DNA from: Candidatus Syntropharchaeum butanivorans
Lineage (GTDB): Archaea > Halobacteriota > Syntropharchaeia > Syntropharchaeales > Syntropharchaeaceae
Direction of reading: 5' to 3'
Length of the DNA stretch: 64,000 bases
NCBI GenBank assembly: GCA_001766825.1
Contig: LYOR01000004.1
Location: forward strand, 1 to 64,000
This document shows positions 40,754 to 52,295 of the stretch, piece by piece. The stretch's first letter is position 1. Every line of letters begins with the position of its first letter. The notes beneath the pieces are model-generated. The model ran no database searches. It was not told where the DNA came from and saw only the letters and a program-made list of their open reading frames with translations. A program made the translations under genes and the position numbers.

Positions 40754-42059
40754 GGGTGTTTTTAGAGTTTTTGATGAATTTCCTAGTGGTTGGAACGAAC
40801 TTCTTGTAAGTGAAGTTTGCGAGATAAATCCCACTCAAATTGGAAAAAGCTATCCACACAGTGAGATTATATACGTGGATATATCTTCAGTAAGTCGGGG
40901 AAAATTAATTTCCACCCAGAGAATACCTATTGAATCCGCACCGAGCAGAGCAAAAAGAATCGTAAAGGATGGAGACACGATAATTTCGACAGTTAGAGTT
41001 TATAGAAAATCATACTATTATGTTAAAGATCCACCTGAAAATACGATTGTTTCAACAGGATTTGTAGTAATTAGACCAAAAAAAGCCGATAAACGGTTTA
41101 TTTACTATCTATTGACGTCAGATCAGTTTATCGATCATTTGGCTGCCAATTCTACAGGTTCAGCCTATCCGGCTTTTAATCCAGAAATAATAGAGAGAAC
41201 TCTTATTCCCTTGCCACCACTCCCAGAACAACGCAAAATCGCCGAAATTCTTGGAGCTTTGGATGATAAAATCGAACTCAATTACGAGATGAACAAAACA
41301 CTTGAGGCCATAGCTCAGGCAATCTTCAAACACTGGTTTGTGGATTTTGAGCCGTTTAAGGATAATCTTGTTTATAATGAGGAGATTGGTAAGGAGATTC
41401 CTGAGGGGTGGGAGGTTGTTAAGCTTGGCGAAGTTTGTAAAGTTTATGGAGGCGGTACCCCCAATACAAATAATCCAGAATATTGGGAAGGTGGAAAAAT
41501 ACTTTGGGCAACCCCAACCGATATTACCTCACTAGGCAGTCCAGTTATTTTTGATACTGAACGAAAAATTACTGAAAAAGGTTTAAAAAACAGTTCAGCA
41601 AAACTTCTGCCATCTGGAACGATTTTAATGACAAGTAGAGCAACTATTGGATACTTTGCTATAGCTAAAAAGCCAATTTCAACTAACCAAGGAATTCTAT
41701 CGATCGTCTGTAACGAATACCCCTCAAATTATTTTATTTTACATACATTATATATAAAATTAAGAGAAATTAAGCAAGTTGCAAACGGAAGTACGTATCC
41801 TGAAGTCTCAAGGAGTTACGTGAGAAATCTAAAAATTCTTTTGCCACCGAGAGGTGTTTTGAACAAATTTAACGAACTTGTTGAACCAATTTATAAGCAA
41901 ATTTCAGAAAATGAACAGGAATCCCGTATCCTTACCCAAATCCGCGATACCCTGTTACCAAAACTCCTCTCTGGTGAAATAAGAGTTAAAGTTGAAGAAG
42001 AATTCTGGCAGGAAGTAAAGCAATTGGAAAATATTAATAGAGATAAAGTCAAAATATAG
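40737..42059 (+). CDS. hsdS: Type I restriction-modification specificity subunit (two TRDs)
   Basis: PLPPLPEQRKIAEILGALDDKIELNYEMNKTLEAIAQAIFKHWFVDFEPF and EIPEGWEVVKLGEVCKVYGGGTPNTNNPEYWEGG. Confidence 0.93.
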   Translation: MGMGSEGVFRVFDEFPSGWNELLVSEVCEINPTQIGKSYPHSEIIYVDISSVSRGKLISTQRIPIESAPSRAKRIVKDGDTIISTVRVYRKSYYYVKDPPENTIVSTGFVVIRPKKADKRFIYYLLTSDQFIDHLAANSTGSAYPAFNPEIIERTLIPLPPLPEQRKIAEILGALDDKIELNYEMNKTLEAIAQAIFKHWFVDFEPFKDNLVYNEEIGKEIPEGWEVVKLGEVCKVYGGGTPNTNNPEYWEGGKILWATPTDITSLGSPVIFDTERKITEKGLKNSSAKLLPSGTILMTSRATIGYFAIAKKPISTNQGILSIVCNEYPSNYFILHTLYIKLREIKQVANGSTYPEVSRSYVRNLKILLPPRGVLNKFNELVEPIYKQISENEQESRILTQIRDTLLPKLLSGEIRVKVEEEFWQEVKQLENINRDKVKI

Positions 42060-42097
42060 AAAACATTAGATAAAGTCTTAGGCGACGGTGGCTATAA

Positions 42098-42652
42098 ATG
42101 AGGTTATGGGTTAAGCTTTTTCTGTTTTTCAGTGCTTATCTCCCACTCTTCTATATTTTAGCAATCAAAAACTGGTATAACCGTATACTGTTTGGAGTTT
42201 GTATACTTCTAACTGTTCTTAGTGCCATTACTTGGTATGGTCTGCTCTGGCAATCTAAGAGATATACAGCTTCTCAGCGTGAAGTAGTGTACTTTGAGGA
42301 TAAGCTAAAGGAGTCTCTCACGTACTTGATTCCCTACATAGTCTCATTCTTAAACTTCAACTTAGATCGATGGCAGGATTGGGCATCCTTAGTCCTTCTT
42401 ATGCTTGTAATTTTCCTCGTTTACGCTAACTCGGAGCTAATTTTTGTTAACCCAATTTTATCGGGATTTAGATATAAAATTTATTACACTGAACTCCGCG
42501 ACCCAATAATACAATCACGTACAACTTGTATTTTGATAACGAAAAGGAAGAAGAAGTTAAAAGTAAATGACTTGATAGGTATCAGAAATCTGGCTGATGA
42601 AGTTTATGTAGAAGTCTTAGAAAGAGAGGAGGTACAAGAAAATGAGGCTTGA
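42098..42652 (+). CDS. KwaA-like four-TM membrane protein (candidate Kiwa component A)
   Basis: 184 aa; predicted TMs at LFLFFSAYLPLFYILAI, ILFGVCILLTVLSAITWYGLL, LTYLIPYIVSFLNF and WASLVLLMLVIFLVYANSELIFVNPIL, plus a soluble C-terminus. Overlaps the DUF4868-like gene. Confidence 0.65.
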   Translation: MRLWVKLFLFFSAYLPLFYILAIKNWYNRILFGVCILLTVLSAITWYGLLWQSKRYTASQREVVYFEDKLKESLTYLIPYIVSFLNFNLDRWQDWASLVLLMLVIFLVYANSELIFVNPILSGFRYKIYYTELRDPIIQSRTTCILITKRKKKLKVNDLIGIRNLADEVYVEVLEREEVQENEA

Positions 42653-43595
42653 AAATTTACTTAACATGTTGGAGAGAATTTCGAATGATTATGTAAGATT
42701 ATACTTTCTCGAAAGAAAAAAGAATCAAAGAACGGGTGAAATAAGCTATAAAGTTCTAAGATCAGAAATTTCTCCAGAAATCGGGGATGAGTTGATAAAT
42801 TCTGCTAAAGTTCTGATAAAAAACCAAGTAGAAGAGAGTGTAAGTTATGTTGAATATGAACCCGATATATACTATGACACTCCGACTATAGAGATCATAA
42901 ACCCATCGGAAGTTCCACACTTTGATTTTATTTTATCTGAACTCAGTAACCAGAATTTAGAGATTCTAAATTTAAGACATGCTAAAAATTTAACAGGATA
43001 TATTGTAACAGTAGATGTTGTAAATACCAGCCATCTTATATTTATGCGAAAATACACTATTAAGAAATTGCTTGATCGAGGAAAAATTAATATGCTATTT
43101 CATGGAAGTGAGGGGAGATTTAGTCAAATACGGGATAGCGTTATAGCTGTTGATAAAACATTCGATGTGGCTTTTGTTGTATCGGAGGACAGAAAAAAAG
43201 GATTTATATTCAACAAAGGCAACTTTGAGTCGCTTTTCAATTTGATTGAAACATATTCTCAGCTTGTCTCTGAAAACCTAAATGTGCTGGAAGAAAAGGA
43301 GCTTATCGAAAACGTTGGCGAGTTGATAGATATCTGTAGTGGAGATTTGAGGAAAATTAGAAAACTTTGTAGAGTCCTTAGAAATGAGAACGCAATGGGA
43401 AATATAACTCTCGAGAAAATAAATGAGTTTGTTCAAGATTACAATCTACAAAATGTAGAATTCGCAGATGGCGGTAAAATAAAAGTCACAAAAAGAAACA
43501 TTTGGACGGTATTGAAACTTCTGAATGATGATTATGTCAGGTCAGATATGACTGAGACTAAATATGAAGCACATTCCAAGAAGACAATAGGGTAG
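42642..43595 (+). CDS. DUF4868 / KwaB-like protein (candidate Kiwa component B)
   Basis: 317 aa; [37 protein letters not shown] and C-terminal [29 protein letters not shown] resemble DUF4868 as I know it; size and pairing with a 4-TM partner fit KwaB. Confidence 0.68.
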   Translation: MRLENLLNMLERISNDYVRLYFLERKKNQRTGEISYKVLRSEISPEIGDELINSAKVLIKNQVEESVSYVEYEPDIYYDTPTIEIINPSEVPHFDFILSELSNQNLEILNLRHAKNLTGYIVTVDVVNTSHLIFMRKYTIKKLLDRGKINMLFHGSEGRFSQIRDSVIAVDKTFDVAFVVSEDRKKGFIFNKGNFESLFNLIETYSQLVSENLNVLEEKELIENVGELIDICSGDLRKIRKLCRVLRNENAMGNITLEKINEFVQDYNLQNVEFADGGKIKVTKRNIWTVLKLLNDDYVRSDMTETKYEAHSKKTIG

Positions 43596-43599
43596 CGCC

Positions 43600-46500
43600 A
43601 TGATTGATGAACAAACCCTCGAAAAAGCCACAATGGACTGGCTCAAAGATCTCGGTTATGAAGTAGCTTTCGGGCCAGATATCAGCCCTGGTGGTGAAAG
43701 ACAGGAAAGAGACAACCATTCTGATGTTATCCTCTTGGAAAGATTACGATACTCCTTAGAGAGAATCAACCGTAAAGTCCCGGATGAGGCAATAGAAGAG
43801 GCTATCCATAGAATATTAAACATCTCCTCCCCAAACATTGAGAATGCAAACAGAGAGTTCCATTTAATGCTAAGAAACGGAGTGAGAGTGGAAATAGAGA
43901 AAGATGGGGAAAGAAGAGGAGAAATCATCTGGCTCTTCGATTTTGATAATCCATCGAACAATGACTGGCTTGCCGTAAATCAGTTCAGAGTTATTGAAGG
44001 TGAGCATAACAGAGTTCCGGATATAGTTGTTTTCGTCAACGGCATCCCCCTCGCAGTTATAGAACTCAAAAACCCTCTTGACGTTAACGCCACTCTTGTT
44101 AAAGCCTACAATCAGCTTCAAACCTACAAAAGAGAAATCCCCACACTCTTCTACTACAACGAAGTTCTTGTTCTCAGTGATGGAAGCGAAGCGAAGCATG
44201 GAACGATAACAAGCCCGTGGGAGAGATTTGCTCCATGGAGAACGATAGACCTCTCAGATCCGCCATATCACATGAACGAGCTTGAAGTTTTGCTGAGGGG
44301 GATATTTGACAAATCAAGATTTCTCGAACTGGTGAGAGACTTCATCCTCTTTGTTAACACCGGTAAATGCTGGCAGAAGCTAATGGCGATGTACCATCAG
44401 TACCATGCAGTCAAAGCTGTGCTGGATAGTTCCGTAAAGGTGGTTAAATCCGATGATAAGAGGATTGGGGTTATATGGCATACTCAAGGTTCTGGAAAGT
44501 CTCTGACAATGATATTCTACGTCTCAAAGCTCTTGGTGCATCCAGAGCTTGGTAATCCCACGATTGTAGTATTAACAGATAGAAACGATCTCGACAACCA
44601 GCTATATGAGAGATTTTCTGAAGCCAAGGATTTACTTCCTGAGCCAGTTCAGGCTGAAAGTGTTGAAGACCTGAAAGAAAAACTGAGGGTACCTGCTGGG
44701 GGAATAATATTCTCAACGGTTCAGAAGTTCAAACCTGAGAAGGATGAGGTAGGACGGATAATGAAATTTCCTCTGCTTTCAAATCGTGAAAACATAATAG
44801 TTATAGCTGATGAGGCTCATCGATCCCATTACAACTTCTTAACAGGCTATGCAAGGCACATAAGGGATGCTTTACCAAATGCAGCATTTATTGGCTTTAC
44901 TGGCACTCCAATCGAGCTTGGTGACAAGTCCACAGCTCAGGTTTTTGGAGACACAATAAGCGTCTATGATATTCAAAGCTCAATAATGGATAAGGCAACC
45001 GTTCCCATATACTATGAGAGCCGGCTTGTAAAGCTAGATCTCCCAGATTATTCAAAGGAATTCCTGGATGAGAAATTTGAGGAGATAACAGAGCTTGAAG
45101 AGTTTGAGTTCAAAGAGAAACTGAAGAAAAGGTGGTCAAGGCTTGAAAAGCTTGTTGGAACTGAAAAGAGACTCAAAACTATTGCCAGGGACATCGTTGA
45201 GCATTTTGAAAGGAGAGTTTCAGCGATTGAAGGCAAAGCGATGATAGTATGCATGAGCAGAAGGATATGTGTCGAGATGTACAGGCTAATAACAGAACTT
45301 CGCCCTGAATGGCATAGTGAAGATGATAACAGCGGTGTAATAAAGGTGATCATGACAGGAAGTGCCAGCGACCCTCCAGAATTTCAGTCCCACATAAGGA
45401 ACAAGACGAGAAGAGAACATATAAAGAAGAGATTTGTAAATCCTGATGATCCTCTCAAAATCGTAATAGTCAGGGATATGTGGCTTACAGGATTTGACAA
45501 TCCATGCCTTCATACAATGTACATTGATAAACACATGAAAGGTCATACATTAATGCAGGCTATTGCAAGGGTTAACAGAGTATTCAGAGACAAACCATCA
45601 GGTCTGATAGTGGATTATATTGGAATTGCGGAGCCGTTGAAACGTGCAGTAATGATCTACACACAAAGAGGATACGGAGATGTTGCAGTACCAATTGATG
45701 AAGCCTTAGACGTTTTAAAAGAAAAATATGAAGTAGTAAAGAGTTTCTTCCATGAAATCGACTATTCTAATTGGAGAAACATCGATCCATCTTCCCAGAT
45801 TCAACTCTTACAGTTTGCACATGATCTCGTTGTGGAGAATGATGAAAGGAAGAAGGACTTCTTGAAAGCGATGGTAGAGCTAAACAAGGCTTTTGCAATT
45901 GCAGCACCACATGAGGAGGCTATGAAAATTGCAGATGATATCGCTTTCTTCCAAATGGTGAGAAAAAGGGTGATAAAGGTATCTCCTCCAAGTACAAAGC
46001 CGGTTGAGGTCTATGAGGCTGCTATAAGGCAGTTAATTTCTGAGGCAGTGGTGGTTAAGGATGTTGTTGACATACTCTCAGAGAGTGAGATCAAACATCC
46101 TGACATTTCAATCCTGAGCGATGAGTTTCTGGACGAAATAATGAGGATTAAGTTCCCAAACCTCAGGATCGAGATTTTGAGGAGGTTGATTGAGGGAGAA
46201 ATCAGGGTTAGGATGAGAAAAAATGCGATAAGATACAGACCATTCAAAGAGATGCTTGAAAAAACGATTAAATCCTACCATAATCGCCTGATATCATCAA
46301 CAGAGGTTGTTCTTCGACTTATCGAGATTGCAAAAGAGATAAACAGGTCTGCTAAAGAGGGGGAGCTGCTTGGACTGAATGATGAAGAGCTTGCCTTCTA
46401 TGATGCACTCTCACAGGGTAGAGACACGCTCATAGGTGATGATGAATTAAAGGAGATTGTAAGAGAGCTTGTTGAGACTATAAAGGGAAACATAACGATA

Positions 46501-46647
46501 GACTGGAACAATCATGAGATGACAAAAGCAAGAGTCAGAGCATCTGTTAGGAGACTATTGAGAAAGAGGGGATTTGAGCCATCAAAACAGGATTGGCTTG
46601 TAAATTCCATAATGCAGCAAGCAGAAGCACTTTATGGATATGGATAG
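43600..46647 (+). CDS. hsdR: Type I restriction enzyme endonuclease/translocase subunit
   Basis: [31 protein letters not shown] (nuclease), [21 protein letters not shown] (Walker A), [62 protein letters not shown]. Confidence 0.95.
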   Translation: MIDEQTLEKATMDWLKDLGYEVAFGPDISPGGERQERDNHSDVILLERLRYSLERINRKVPDEAIEEAIHRILNISSPNIENANREFHLMLRNGVRVEIEKDGERRGEIIWLFDFDNPSNNDWLAVNQFRVIEGEHNRVPDIVVFVNGIPLAVIELKNPLDVNATLVKAYNQLQTYKREIPTLFYYNEVLVLSDGSEAKHGTITSPWERFAPWRTIDLSDPPYHMNELEVLLRGIFDKSRFLELVRDFILFVNTGKCWQKLMAMYHQYHAVKAVLDSSVKVVKSDDKRIGVIWHTQGSGKSLTMIFYVSKLLVHPELGNPTIVVLTDRNDLDNQLYERFSEAKDLLPEPVQAESVEDLKEKLRVPAGGIIFSTVQKFKPEKDEVGRIMKFPLLSNRENIIVIADEAHRSHYNFLTGYARHIRDALPNAAFIGFTGTPIELGDKSTAQVFGDTISVYDIQSSIMDKATVPIYYESRLVKLDLPDYSKEFLDEKFEEITELEEFEFKEKLKKRWSRLEKLVGTEKRLKTIARDIVEHFERRVSAIEGKAMIVCMSRRICVEMYRLITELRPEWHSEDDNSGVIKVIMTGSASDPPEFQSHIRNKTRREHIKKRFVNPDDPLKIVIVRDMWLTGFDNPCLHTMYIDKHMKGHTLMQAIARVNRVFRDKPSGLIVDYIGIAEPLKRAVMIYTQRGYGDVAVPIDEALDVLKEKYEVVKSFFHEIDYSNWRNIDPSSQIQLLQFAHDLVVENDERKKDFLKAMVELNKAFAIAAPHEEAMKIADDIAFFQMVRKRVIKVSPPSTKPVEVYEAAIRQLISEAVVVKDVVDILSESEIKHPDISILSDEFLDEIMRIKFPNLRIEILRRLIEGEIRVRMRKNAIRYRPFKEMLEKTIKSYHNRLISSTEVVLRLIEIAKEINRSAKEGELLGLNDEELAFYDALSQGRDTLIGDDELKEIVRELVETIKGNITIDWNNHEMTKARVRASVRRLLRKRGFEPSKQDWLVNSIMQQAEALYGYG

Positions 46648-46744
46648 GATATGACAAGAATAACGGAGTAAACATTATGGGAGATGATTTTTTAAAAAAG
46701 TGATTACTAAGCGTCCATTCAAACTCCCTGCTTAAATCCCCCAC

Positions 46745-47095
46745 CTACCCCTCAACCTCCACCCACTTATCCTCGCCCTCATACAGCCTGAGGGATACAA
46801 TCCTCAGCCGCTTATCAAGCCGCTTCACCATCTCATCCCTTATGTAGAGTGCGATATACTCCGCTGTTGGATAATCGATGATCTCATTGATGTAGCGATG
46901 ATCAAGCTCCTCTACAACCTCCCGTAGAAGTGCTTTTAGATCTGCAAAATCGATCACAAACCTCGTGTCAGGGTCAATATCCCCCTCAACAACGATATCA
47001 ACCCGGTATGTGTGTCCATGAATCTTCCTGCACTTACCCTCATACTCAGGGAGTGAGTGGGCAGCATCGAATACGAGTGAGACGCCTACCTTCAT
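46745..47095 (-). CDS. 6-pyruvoyl-tetrahydropterin synthase / QueD family protein
   Basis: FDAAHSLPEYEGKCRKIHGHTYRVDIVVEG..., ELDHRYINEIIDYPTAEYIALYI. Confidence 0.88.
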   Translation of the reverse strand: MKVGVSLVFDAAHSLPEYEGKCRKIHGHTYRVDIVVEGDIDPDTRFVIDFADLKALLREVVEELDHRYINEIIDYPTAEYIALYIRDEMVKRLDKRLRIVSLRLYEGEDKWVEVEG

Positions 47096-47104
47096 GATTT
47101 TGAG

Positions 47105-47884
47105 CTATCTCCAGAGGTGGGTACACTCACCTGATACGACCTTCATGAGCCTCCCGTTTGGAAGCTCCAGTATCAGTGCCCCTTCCCGATCAACACCGAC
47201 CGCCTCACCCTCGATCGTCTCACCAACCGTCCTGATTCGAACAAGCCTCCCGATCGTTGAGCAGTATCTGCGCCACTCACTCATTATCTCATCACATGCC
47301 TCTGCCTTGAAGCTATCATAGACATCCTCGAACTCATTGAGGAGCCTGCATGCAAACTCCTCCCTGGATACCTCCTCTCCAAGCTCCTCCATGATTGAGG
47401 TTGCAATATCCTTGATCTCATCCGGAAACTCATCATGGCGCACATTGAGGTTTATCCCGATCCCAACGATACAGAACTCCATACCACCATCGGTGTCAAC
47501 CTCGGTCAAAATCCCACCAACCTTGCGCTCATGGATCAGAAGGTCGTTTGACCACTTTATCCGTGCATCAAGGCCATATGAGGATATCGCTCTGGCGGCA
47601 GCAACCCCTGCTACCATGACAAGTCTTGTAACCCGGGTAATGTTGACCTGGGGCCTCAGGATGATTGAGAGGTGCAACCCATGGGGCGAGGAGAACCAGA
47701 GGTGATCGTACCTTCCCCTTCCATGTGTCTGTCTCTCAGCGATTACAACCGCCCCTTCTTCCTCTCCACCCCTTGCAAGTGACTTTGCCTCGTCATTTGT
47801 CGATGGAAGTGAGTCAAAGTGATAGATCCTGCGCCCGATGTATCTTGTCTTGAGACATGACTCAAGAAGCTTCAGGTCGATCAT
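47105..47884 (-). CDS. birA: Biotin--[acetyl-CoA-carboxylase] ligase
   Basis: FDSLPSTNDEAKSLARGGEEEGAVVIAERQTHGRGRYDHLWFSSPHGLHLSIIL... IKWSNDLLIHERKVGGILTE. Confidence 0.9.
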   Translation of the reverse strand: MIDLKLLESCLKTRYIGRRIYHFDSLPSTNDEAKSLARGGEEEGAVVIAERQTHGRGRYDHLWFSSPHGLHLSIILRPQVNITRVTRLVMVAGVAAARAISSYGLDARIKWSNDLLIHERKVGGILTEVDTDGGMEFCIVGIGINLNVRHDEFPDEIKDIATSIMEELGEEVSREEFACRLLNEFEDVYDSFKAEACDEIMSEWRRYCSTIGRLVRIRTVGETIEGEAVGVDREGALILELPNGRLMKVVSGECTHLWR

Positions 47885-49371
47885 CAGACCTCCCTCATAG
47901 CGGCAAATACAGCTGCTGCAACCGCAGCAATCCTTTTTTCATCCTCCACAAGCCGCTTGACACGCTTATCCATGAATATCTCCATCAGCCTCTTTTCCAT
48001 CGATTCGTGTGTCCTTAGCACACGTTTCGTCTCATCAAAGACCTCAGGGTGCTCTTCAAGGAAGCGGGTTGTGATATCCCCCTTGATAAAGGCCTCATTT
48101 GCCATCATTGCCTTGTGGAACGGTATATTCGTCTTAACGCCCATCACAAGGTACTCATAAAGTGCCCGCCTCATCCGGATGATCGCATCCCGTCTATCCC
48201 TCCCCCATGTGATGAGCTTTGCGATCATCGGATCGTAGTATGGCGGGATGACATAACCCATATATACCCCTCCATCAAGCCTGACACCTGGCCCTCCGGG
48301 GGATCTGTAGGCTGTTATGCGCCCGGGGGAGGGGGTGAATGTGAGTGGATCCTCCGCGTTAATCCTGCACTCAATCGCCCACCCCCTTATCCCGATCTCA
48401 TCCTGCGTGTAGGGGAGTGGTTCACCATTTGCGATCCTGATCTGATCCTTAACGATATCAACCCCGGTCACCATCTCTGTGACAGGATGCTCCACCTGGA
48501 GCCTTGTGTTCATCTCCATGAAGTAGAAGTCCCCTTCAGAGTAGAGAAACTCGATTGTGCCTGCATTCACATAATCAACAGCTATCGCAACATGGACTGC
48601 TGCATGCCCCATCCTCCATCTGAGTTTCTGTGTCATCACCGGGGATGGACTCTCCTCGATGAGCTTCTGATGCCTCCGCTGGATTGAGCACTCCCGCTCA
48701 CATAGATGGACCACATCCCCATGCTCATCTGCCATGACCTGGAACTCGATGTGCCTTGGGTTCTTGAGGTACTTCTCGATGTAGATCGTGGGGTCACCAA
48801 AGGCAGATATTGCACTCTGCTGGGTCGACTCAATCGCCTCCGGGAGCTCATCCGGGGTTTCAACGACCTTCATTCCGATACCACCCCCGCCTGCTGAGGG
48901 CTTGATGAGCACCGGAAAGCCAATCTCCTCTGCAATATCAACCGCCTTGTAGGGATCTGTTATCGCCCCACTTCCGGGAACAACCGGTATATCTGCACGC
49001 TCCATGATCTCCCTTGCCTGGATCTTGCTCCCCATAAGCTCCATCGAGTGGCTCGTTGGTCCGACAAACTTTAACCCTGCGTTCTCACACGCCCTTGCAA
49101 ACTCCGGGTTTTCCGCAAGAAAGCCATAGCCCGGGTGGATCGCCTCAGCCCCGGAGATCTCAGCAACCTCAATGATCCGATCAATGTTAAGATAGCTCTG
49201 AAGTGGCGAAGGGGGTCCGATACAGTAGGCTTCATCGGCATACTTGGCGAAAAGAGCATTCTCATCAGCCTCTGAGTAGACCCCAACGGTCTGTATCCCG
49301 AGCTCCTTACAGGCTCGCATAATCCTTACCGCAATCTCCCCGCGGTTTGCAACAAGAAGCTTCCTGAACGT
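47884..49371 (-). CDS. pycA: Pyruvate/acetyl-CoA carboxylase biotin carboxylase subunit
   Basis: ORF track begins at the internal ATG (49320), but the frame continues upstream as (ACG)[51 protein letters not shown], the conserved biotin carboxylase N-terminus. [32 protein letters not shown]. Confidence 0.92.
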   Translation of the reverse strand, partial: TFRKLLVANRGEIAVRIMRACKELGIQTVGVYSEADENALFAKYADEAYCIGPPSPLQSYLNIDRIIEVAEISGAEAIHPGYGFLAENPEFARACENAGLKFVGPTSHSMELMGSKIQAREIMERADIPVVPGSGAITDPYKAVDIAEEIGFPVLIKPSAGGGGIGMKVVETPDELPEAIESTQQSAISAFGDPTIYIEKYLKNPRHIEFQVMADEHGDVVHLCERECSIQRRHQKLIEESPSPVMTQKLRWRMGHAAVHVAIAVDYVNAGTIEFLYSEGDFYFMEMNTRLQVEHPVTEMVTGVDIVKDQIRIANGEPLPYTQDEIGIRGWAIECRINAEDPLTFTPSPGRITAYRSPGGPGVRLDGGVYMGYVIPPYYDPMIAKLITWGRDRRDAIIRMRRALYEYLVMGVKTNIPFHKAMMANEAFIKGDITTRFLEEHPEVFDETKRVLRTHESMEKRLMEIFMDKRVKRLVEDEKRIAAVAAAVFAAMREV

Positions 49372-49376
49372 CTCCC

Positions 49377-50090
49377 CTACCCCCTCTCAACCCGATCTAT
49401 TATCTCGCATATCCGTTCAACCAGCCTCTCGATGATAATCTCGCCCTTCTTTTTGGTTGCAAGTGTCGCATCCCCCATCACGCCGGATCTCATGTAATCC
49501 CTTGGATTCCTTGCAACGATACCCTCAGGAAATCTCGGATGCTCACAGACTGCCTCATCAACCCTCACAAGCTCAGGCCTGAGCACGAGCATCATCGAGG
49601 TCTCAACCTCTCCCGCGTGTTTATCCTCACGATCCTCGATCACATCTTCGAGATCTGTAAGGAGCTCTGGTATTATCACGAGTGCTATATTGAGGTCGTC
49701 AAACCGTTTGAGAAGCGACTGGGCTGCAACCTCGATCGCTGCAACCTGAGCAGATCCAAGGTGGCCCGGGAGTATGATGATATTCCTGAACCCGTGCCTG
49801 TAGAGTGATTCGCAGATATCCTCGATGAGGGCGTTCATCGTCTGGAACCTGAGTGTGAGGGTTCCGGCAAAGGGCGCGGTCGATCTGCATACACCATAAT
49901 TTACAGCCGGTGCGACAAAGATCTTTCTTCTTGATGAAACACGCCTTGCAAGCTCCTCTGCGATGAGAGCATCTGTTGCAAGTGGCAGGTGATAACCATG
50001 CTCCTCGGTCGATCCACAGGGAAGAATGACGCTTTTAGTCTCCTTAAGAGCGGATTCCACCTCTTTCCATGTCAGCTCGCCGAGGTACAT
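49377..50090 (-). CDS. Creatininase family protein (ArfB-like amidohydrolase)
   Basis: [30 protein letters not shown]... [20 protein letters not shown]. Confidence 0.85.
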   Translation of the reverse strand: MYLGELTWKEVESALKETKSVILPCGSTEEHGYHLPLATDALIAEELARRVSSRRKIFVAPAVNYGVCRSTAPFAGTLTLRFQTMNALIEDICESLYRHGFRNIIILPGHLGSAQVAAIEVAAQSLLKRFDDLNIALVIIPELLTDLEDVIEDREDKHAGEVETSMMLVLRPELVRVDEAVCEHPRFPEGIVARNPRDYMRSGVMGDATLATKKKGEIIIERLVERICEIIDRVERG

Positions 50091-50951
50091 TCAGCTCATC
50101 CAAGAACGCTGTAAGAGGAGAAGATCTTCTGTGCTGAGCTTCTCCCCCCGCTTGAACTGGACATAAAGCTCTTTTGCCCTCTTTCTCGACTCAATCCGAT
50201 CCCTGAAGGCACGATCCTCACGCATCTTCTTCTTGAGCCCGTTTATCAGCTTATCGAAGTCCCGGATCTCACGCTGATACCTGATAAATGCCTTGTGCTC
50301 GAGATCTGCATTCTCCTGGACCTCAACAAACTTTCTGTGAGCCTCATCTGCCTCCTTTCTCACCTTGTCGATCTCCCTGAAGGTTGCAAGCATCTTGTCG
50401 TGGTGCTCCTGGGCTATCTTGGCGGCACTTATGACCTTTTCATGGTACTTATGTGCCTCTTCCCTCAATGATTGGGCTTTATCCAGAAGCTCCTTCATCT
50501 TTTCGTTCTGCGCTATCTCTCTTTTCCGACGTTCAAACTCTTTCTGGAGTGCTGCAATGCGTTCAACAAGCTGCCGTTCTTTATCAGGTGTTAGAACCTC
50601 AACCTGCTGCTTGAACTCGAGCCGATCAAGCTCTTTCCTGAGTTCCTCGAAGGACCTGATGCTCTCCATATTGTACTTCTTCCGGAGCTTATCGATCTCA
50701 GCATAGTACCTGTTAGATTCTTCATTCAGCTTATCCCGCTTTGGCTTGTTCTCCGCAACAATTCGGTTGTACTCCTCCCTCTTTGCCTTGTGCTCCTGAG
50801 CCTTCGCGATCAGCTCACGCGTGAGCTTATTCAACCTATCCCGCTTCGATGCCCACCTGCTCGCCTCAGCATTCAGCTCATTTCGCCTGAGTTCTGCCTC
50901 TTCAGCAAGCTTAACAAGCCTCGCCCGTCTCTCCTCCAACTCCTCCAACAT
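50091..50951 (-). CDS. Archaeal coiled-coil protein (COG1340-like)
   Basis: Long heptad-rich coiled coil; KRDRLNKLTRELIAKAQEHKAKREEYNRIVAENKPKRDKLNEE. Confidence 0.75.
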   Translation of the reverse strand: MLEELEERRARLVKLAEEAELRRNELNAEASRWASKRDRLNKLTRELIAKAQEHKAKREEYNRIVAENKPKRDKLNEESNRYYAEIDKLRKKYNMESIRSFEELRKELDRLEFKQQVEVLTPDKERQLVERIAALQKEFERRKREIAQNEKMKELLDKAQSLREEAHKYHEKVISAAKIAQEHHDKMLATFREIDKVRKEADEAHRKFVEVQENADLEHKAFIRYQREIRDFDKLINGLKKKMREDRAFRDRIESRKRAKELYVQFKRGEKLSTEDLLLLQRSWMS

Positions 50952-50992
50952 CCTCTCGACAACTCCCTGGTGTTAGCATATTTTTTCTCGGA

Positions 50993-52282
50993 CTATAAAA
51001 AGTTGTCCATCCAGTCTGACCGGATGACATCCGGGTACGCCTCACCCCCATCAAACGAGTAGCAGACGGTGTTAAACTCTTTCTTGAGCTCTTTTACACG
51101 CTCTCTCACCTTATCCGGATCCTTTCCATCGAGCACCACAAGTTTAACAAGCTCTGCAGCCTCTATCATCTCAGATTCCTTCATCCCTATGCGGGTTAGC
51201 TCCTGGAGCCCAAATCTGACCCCGGATGGGTTCTCAGGATTGAGATCATCGGCAGGTAGTATATTCTTGTTTGCGATGATTCCGGCCTCTTCAAGCCGCT
51301 CTGCGACCACGCTCCCCCCACCACACCTTGAGACATCCACAACAACCTGATGCGACTCTGTAAACCCGAGCGGTTCACACAGCACATCAAAGCCACGCTC
51401 ATAGAGCGCCTGCGCAAAGGTCTTTGCGTTCTTTATCGTCTGTCTTGCATACTCCCTCCCGAAGGCCTGCATCTCAAGAAGTGTAAGAGCAAGTGCTGCC
51501 AGATGGTGGAGATGGTGATTGCTCACAGTCCCTGGAAATACCGCCTGATCGATCTTTTTACCGAGCGCCTCCCTGCAGAGGATTATCGCACCCTGGGGTC
51601 CTGGAAATGTCTTGTGGGTCGAGCCTGTCAGGACGTCAGCACCTTCTCTAAGTGGATCCTGAAACTCCCCACCTGCAATCAGCCCGAGCACATGGGCACC
51701 ATCATAAACGATGGCTGCCCCAACCTCATCTGCCACATCCCTTGCCTCGCGTACAGGGTGGGGGAAGAGGAAGACGCTTGCACCAAAGAGGATAACCCTC
51801 GGCCTGACCTCTCTGATCTTCTTCACCATTAGATCAGGGTCAATGTTCATTCTGGTCTCATCAAATGGGTGTTCATGGTTCACAAGCCCCCTTATTCCCG
51901 CGGCAGAGTATTCTACATGGCTGATGTGGGCACCATGGGGGATTGTCAGCGTCATGATCCCGTCTCCCGGCTCTGTTAATGCAAAGAAAGCAGCAATATT
52001 TGCATTGACGCCTGATATAGGCTGGACATTTGCATGTTCGGCTCTAAAAAGCTTCTTTGAGGATTCTATCGCCTCATGCTCGATGATATCGATGTATTTA
52101 CACCCCTGATAGAAACGATTTCCGACAACCCCCTCTGCATACCTGTGCCCAAGGTCTGTCATGAGGAGCCTCCTCACGAGCATACTTGTCACATTCTCAG
52201 AGGCTATCATCGGGAGCGAGTCCCTGAAGAGGGCTGTATGGTCTCTCACAGCATCCATTATCACCCGTATCTCATCCTCCAT
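50993..52282 (-). CDS. glyA: Serine hydroxymethyltransferase
   Basis: [46 protein letters not shown]..., [20 protein letters not shown]. Confidence 0.9.
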   Translation of the reverse strand: MEDEIRVIMDAVRDHTALFRDSLPMIASENVTSMLVRRLLMTDLGHRYAEGVVGNRFYQGCKYIDIIEHEAIESSKKLFRAEHANVQPISGVNANIAAFFALTEPGDGIMTLTIPHGAHISHVEYSAAGIRGLVNHEHPFDETRMNIDPDLMVKKIREVRPRVILFGASVFLFPHPVREARDVADEVGAAIVYDGAHVLGLIAGGEFQDPLREGADVLTGSTHKTFPGPQGAIILCREALGKKIDQAVFPGTVSNHHLHHLAALALTLLEMQAFGREYARQTIKNAKTFAQALYERGFDVLCEPLGFTESHQVVVDVSRCGGGSVVAERLEEAGIIANKNILPADDLNPENPSGVRFGLQELTRIGMKESEMIEAAELVKLVVLDGKDPDKVRERVKELKKEFNTVCYSFDGGEAYPDVIRSDWMDNFL

Positions 52283-52295
52283 CCCAAACCTCCGA

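Noticed and set aside
48049-48687. Plus-strand 212-aa ORF
   Set aside because: Antisense to the biotin carboxylase gene; shadow ORF.
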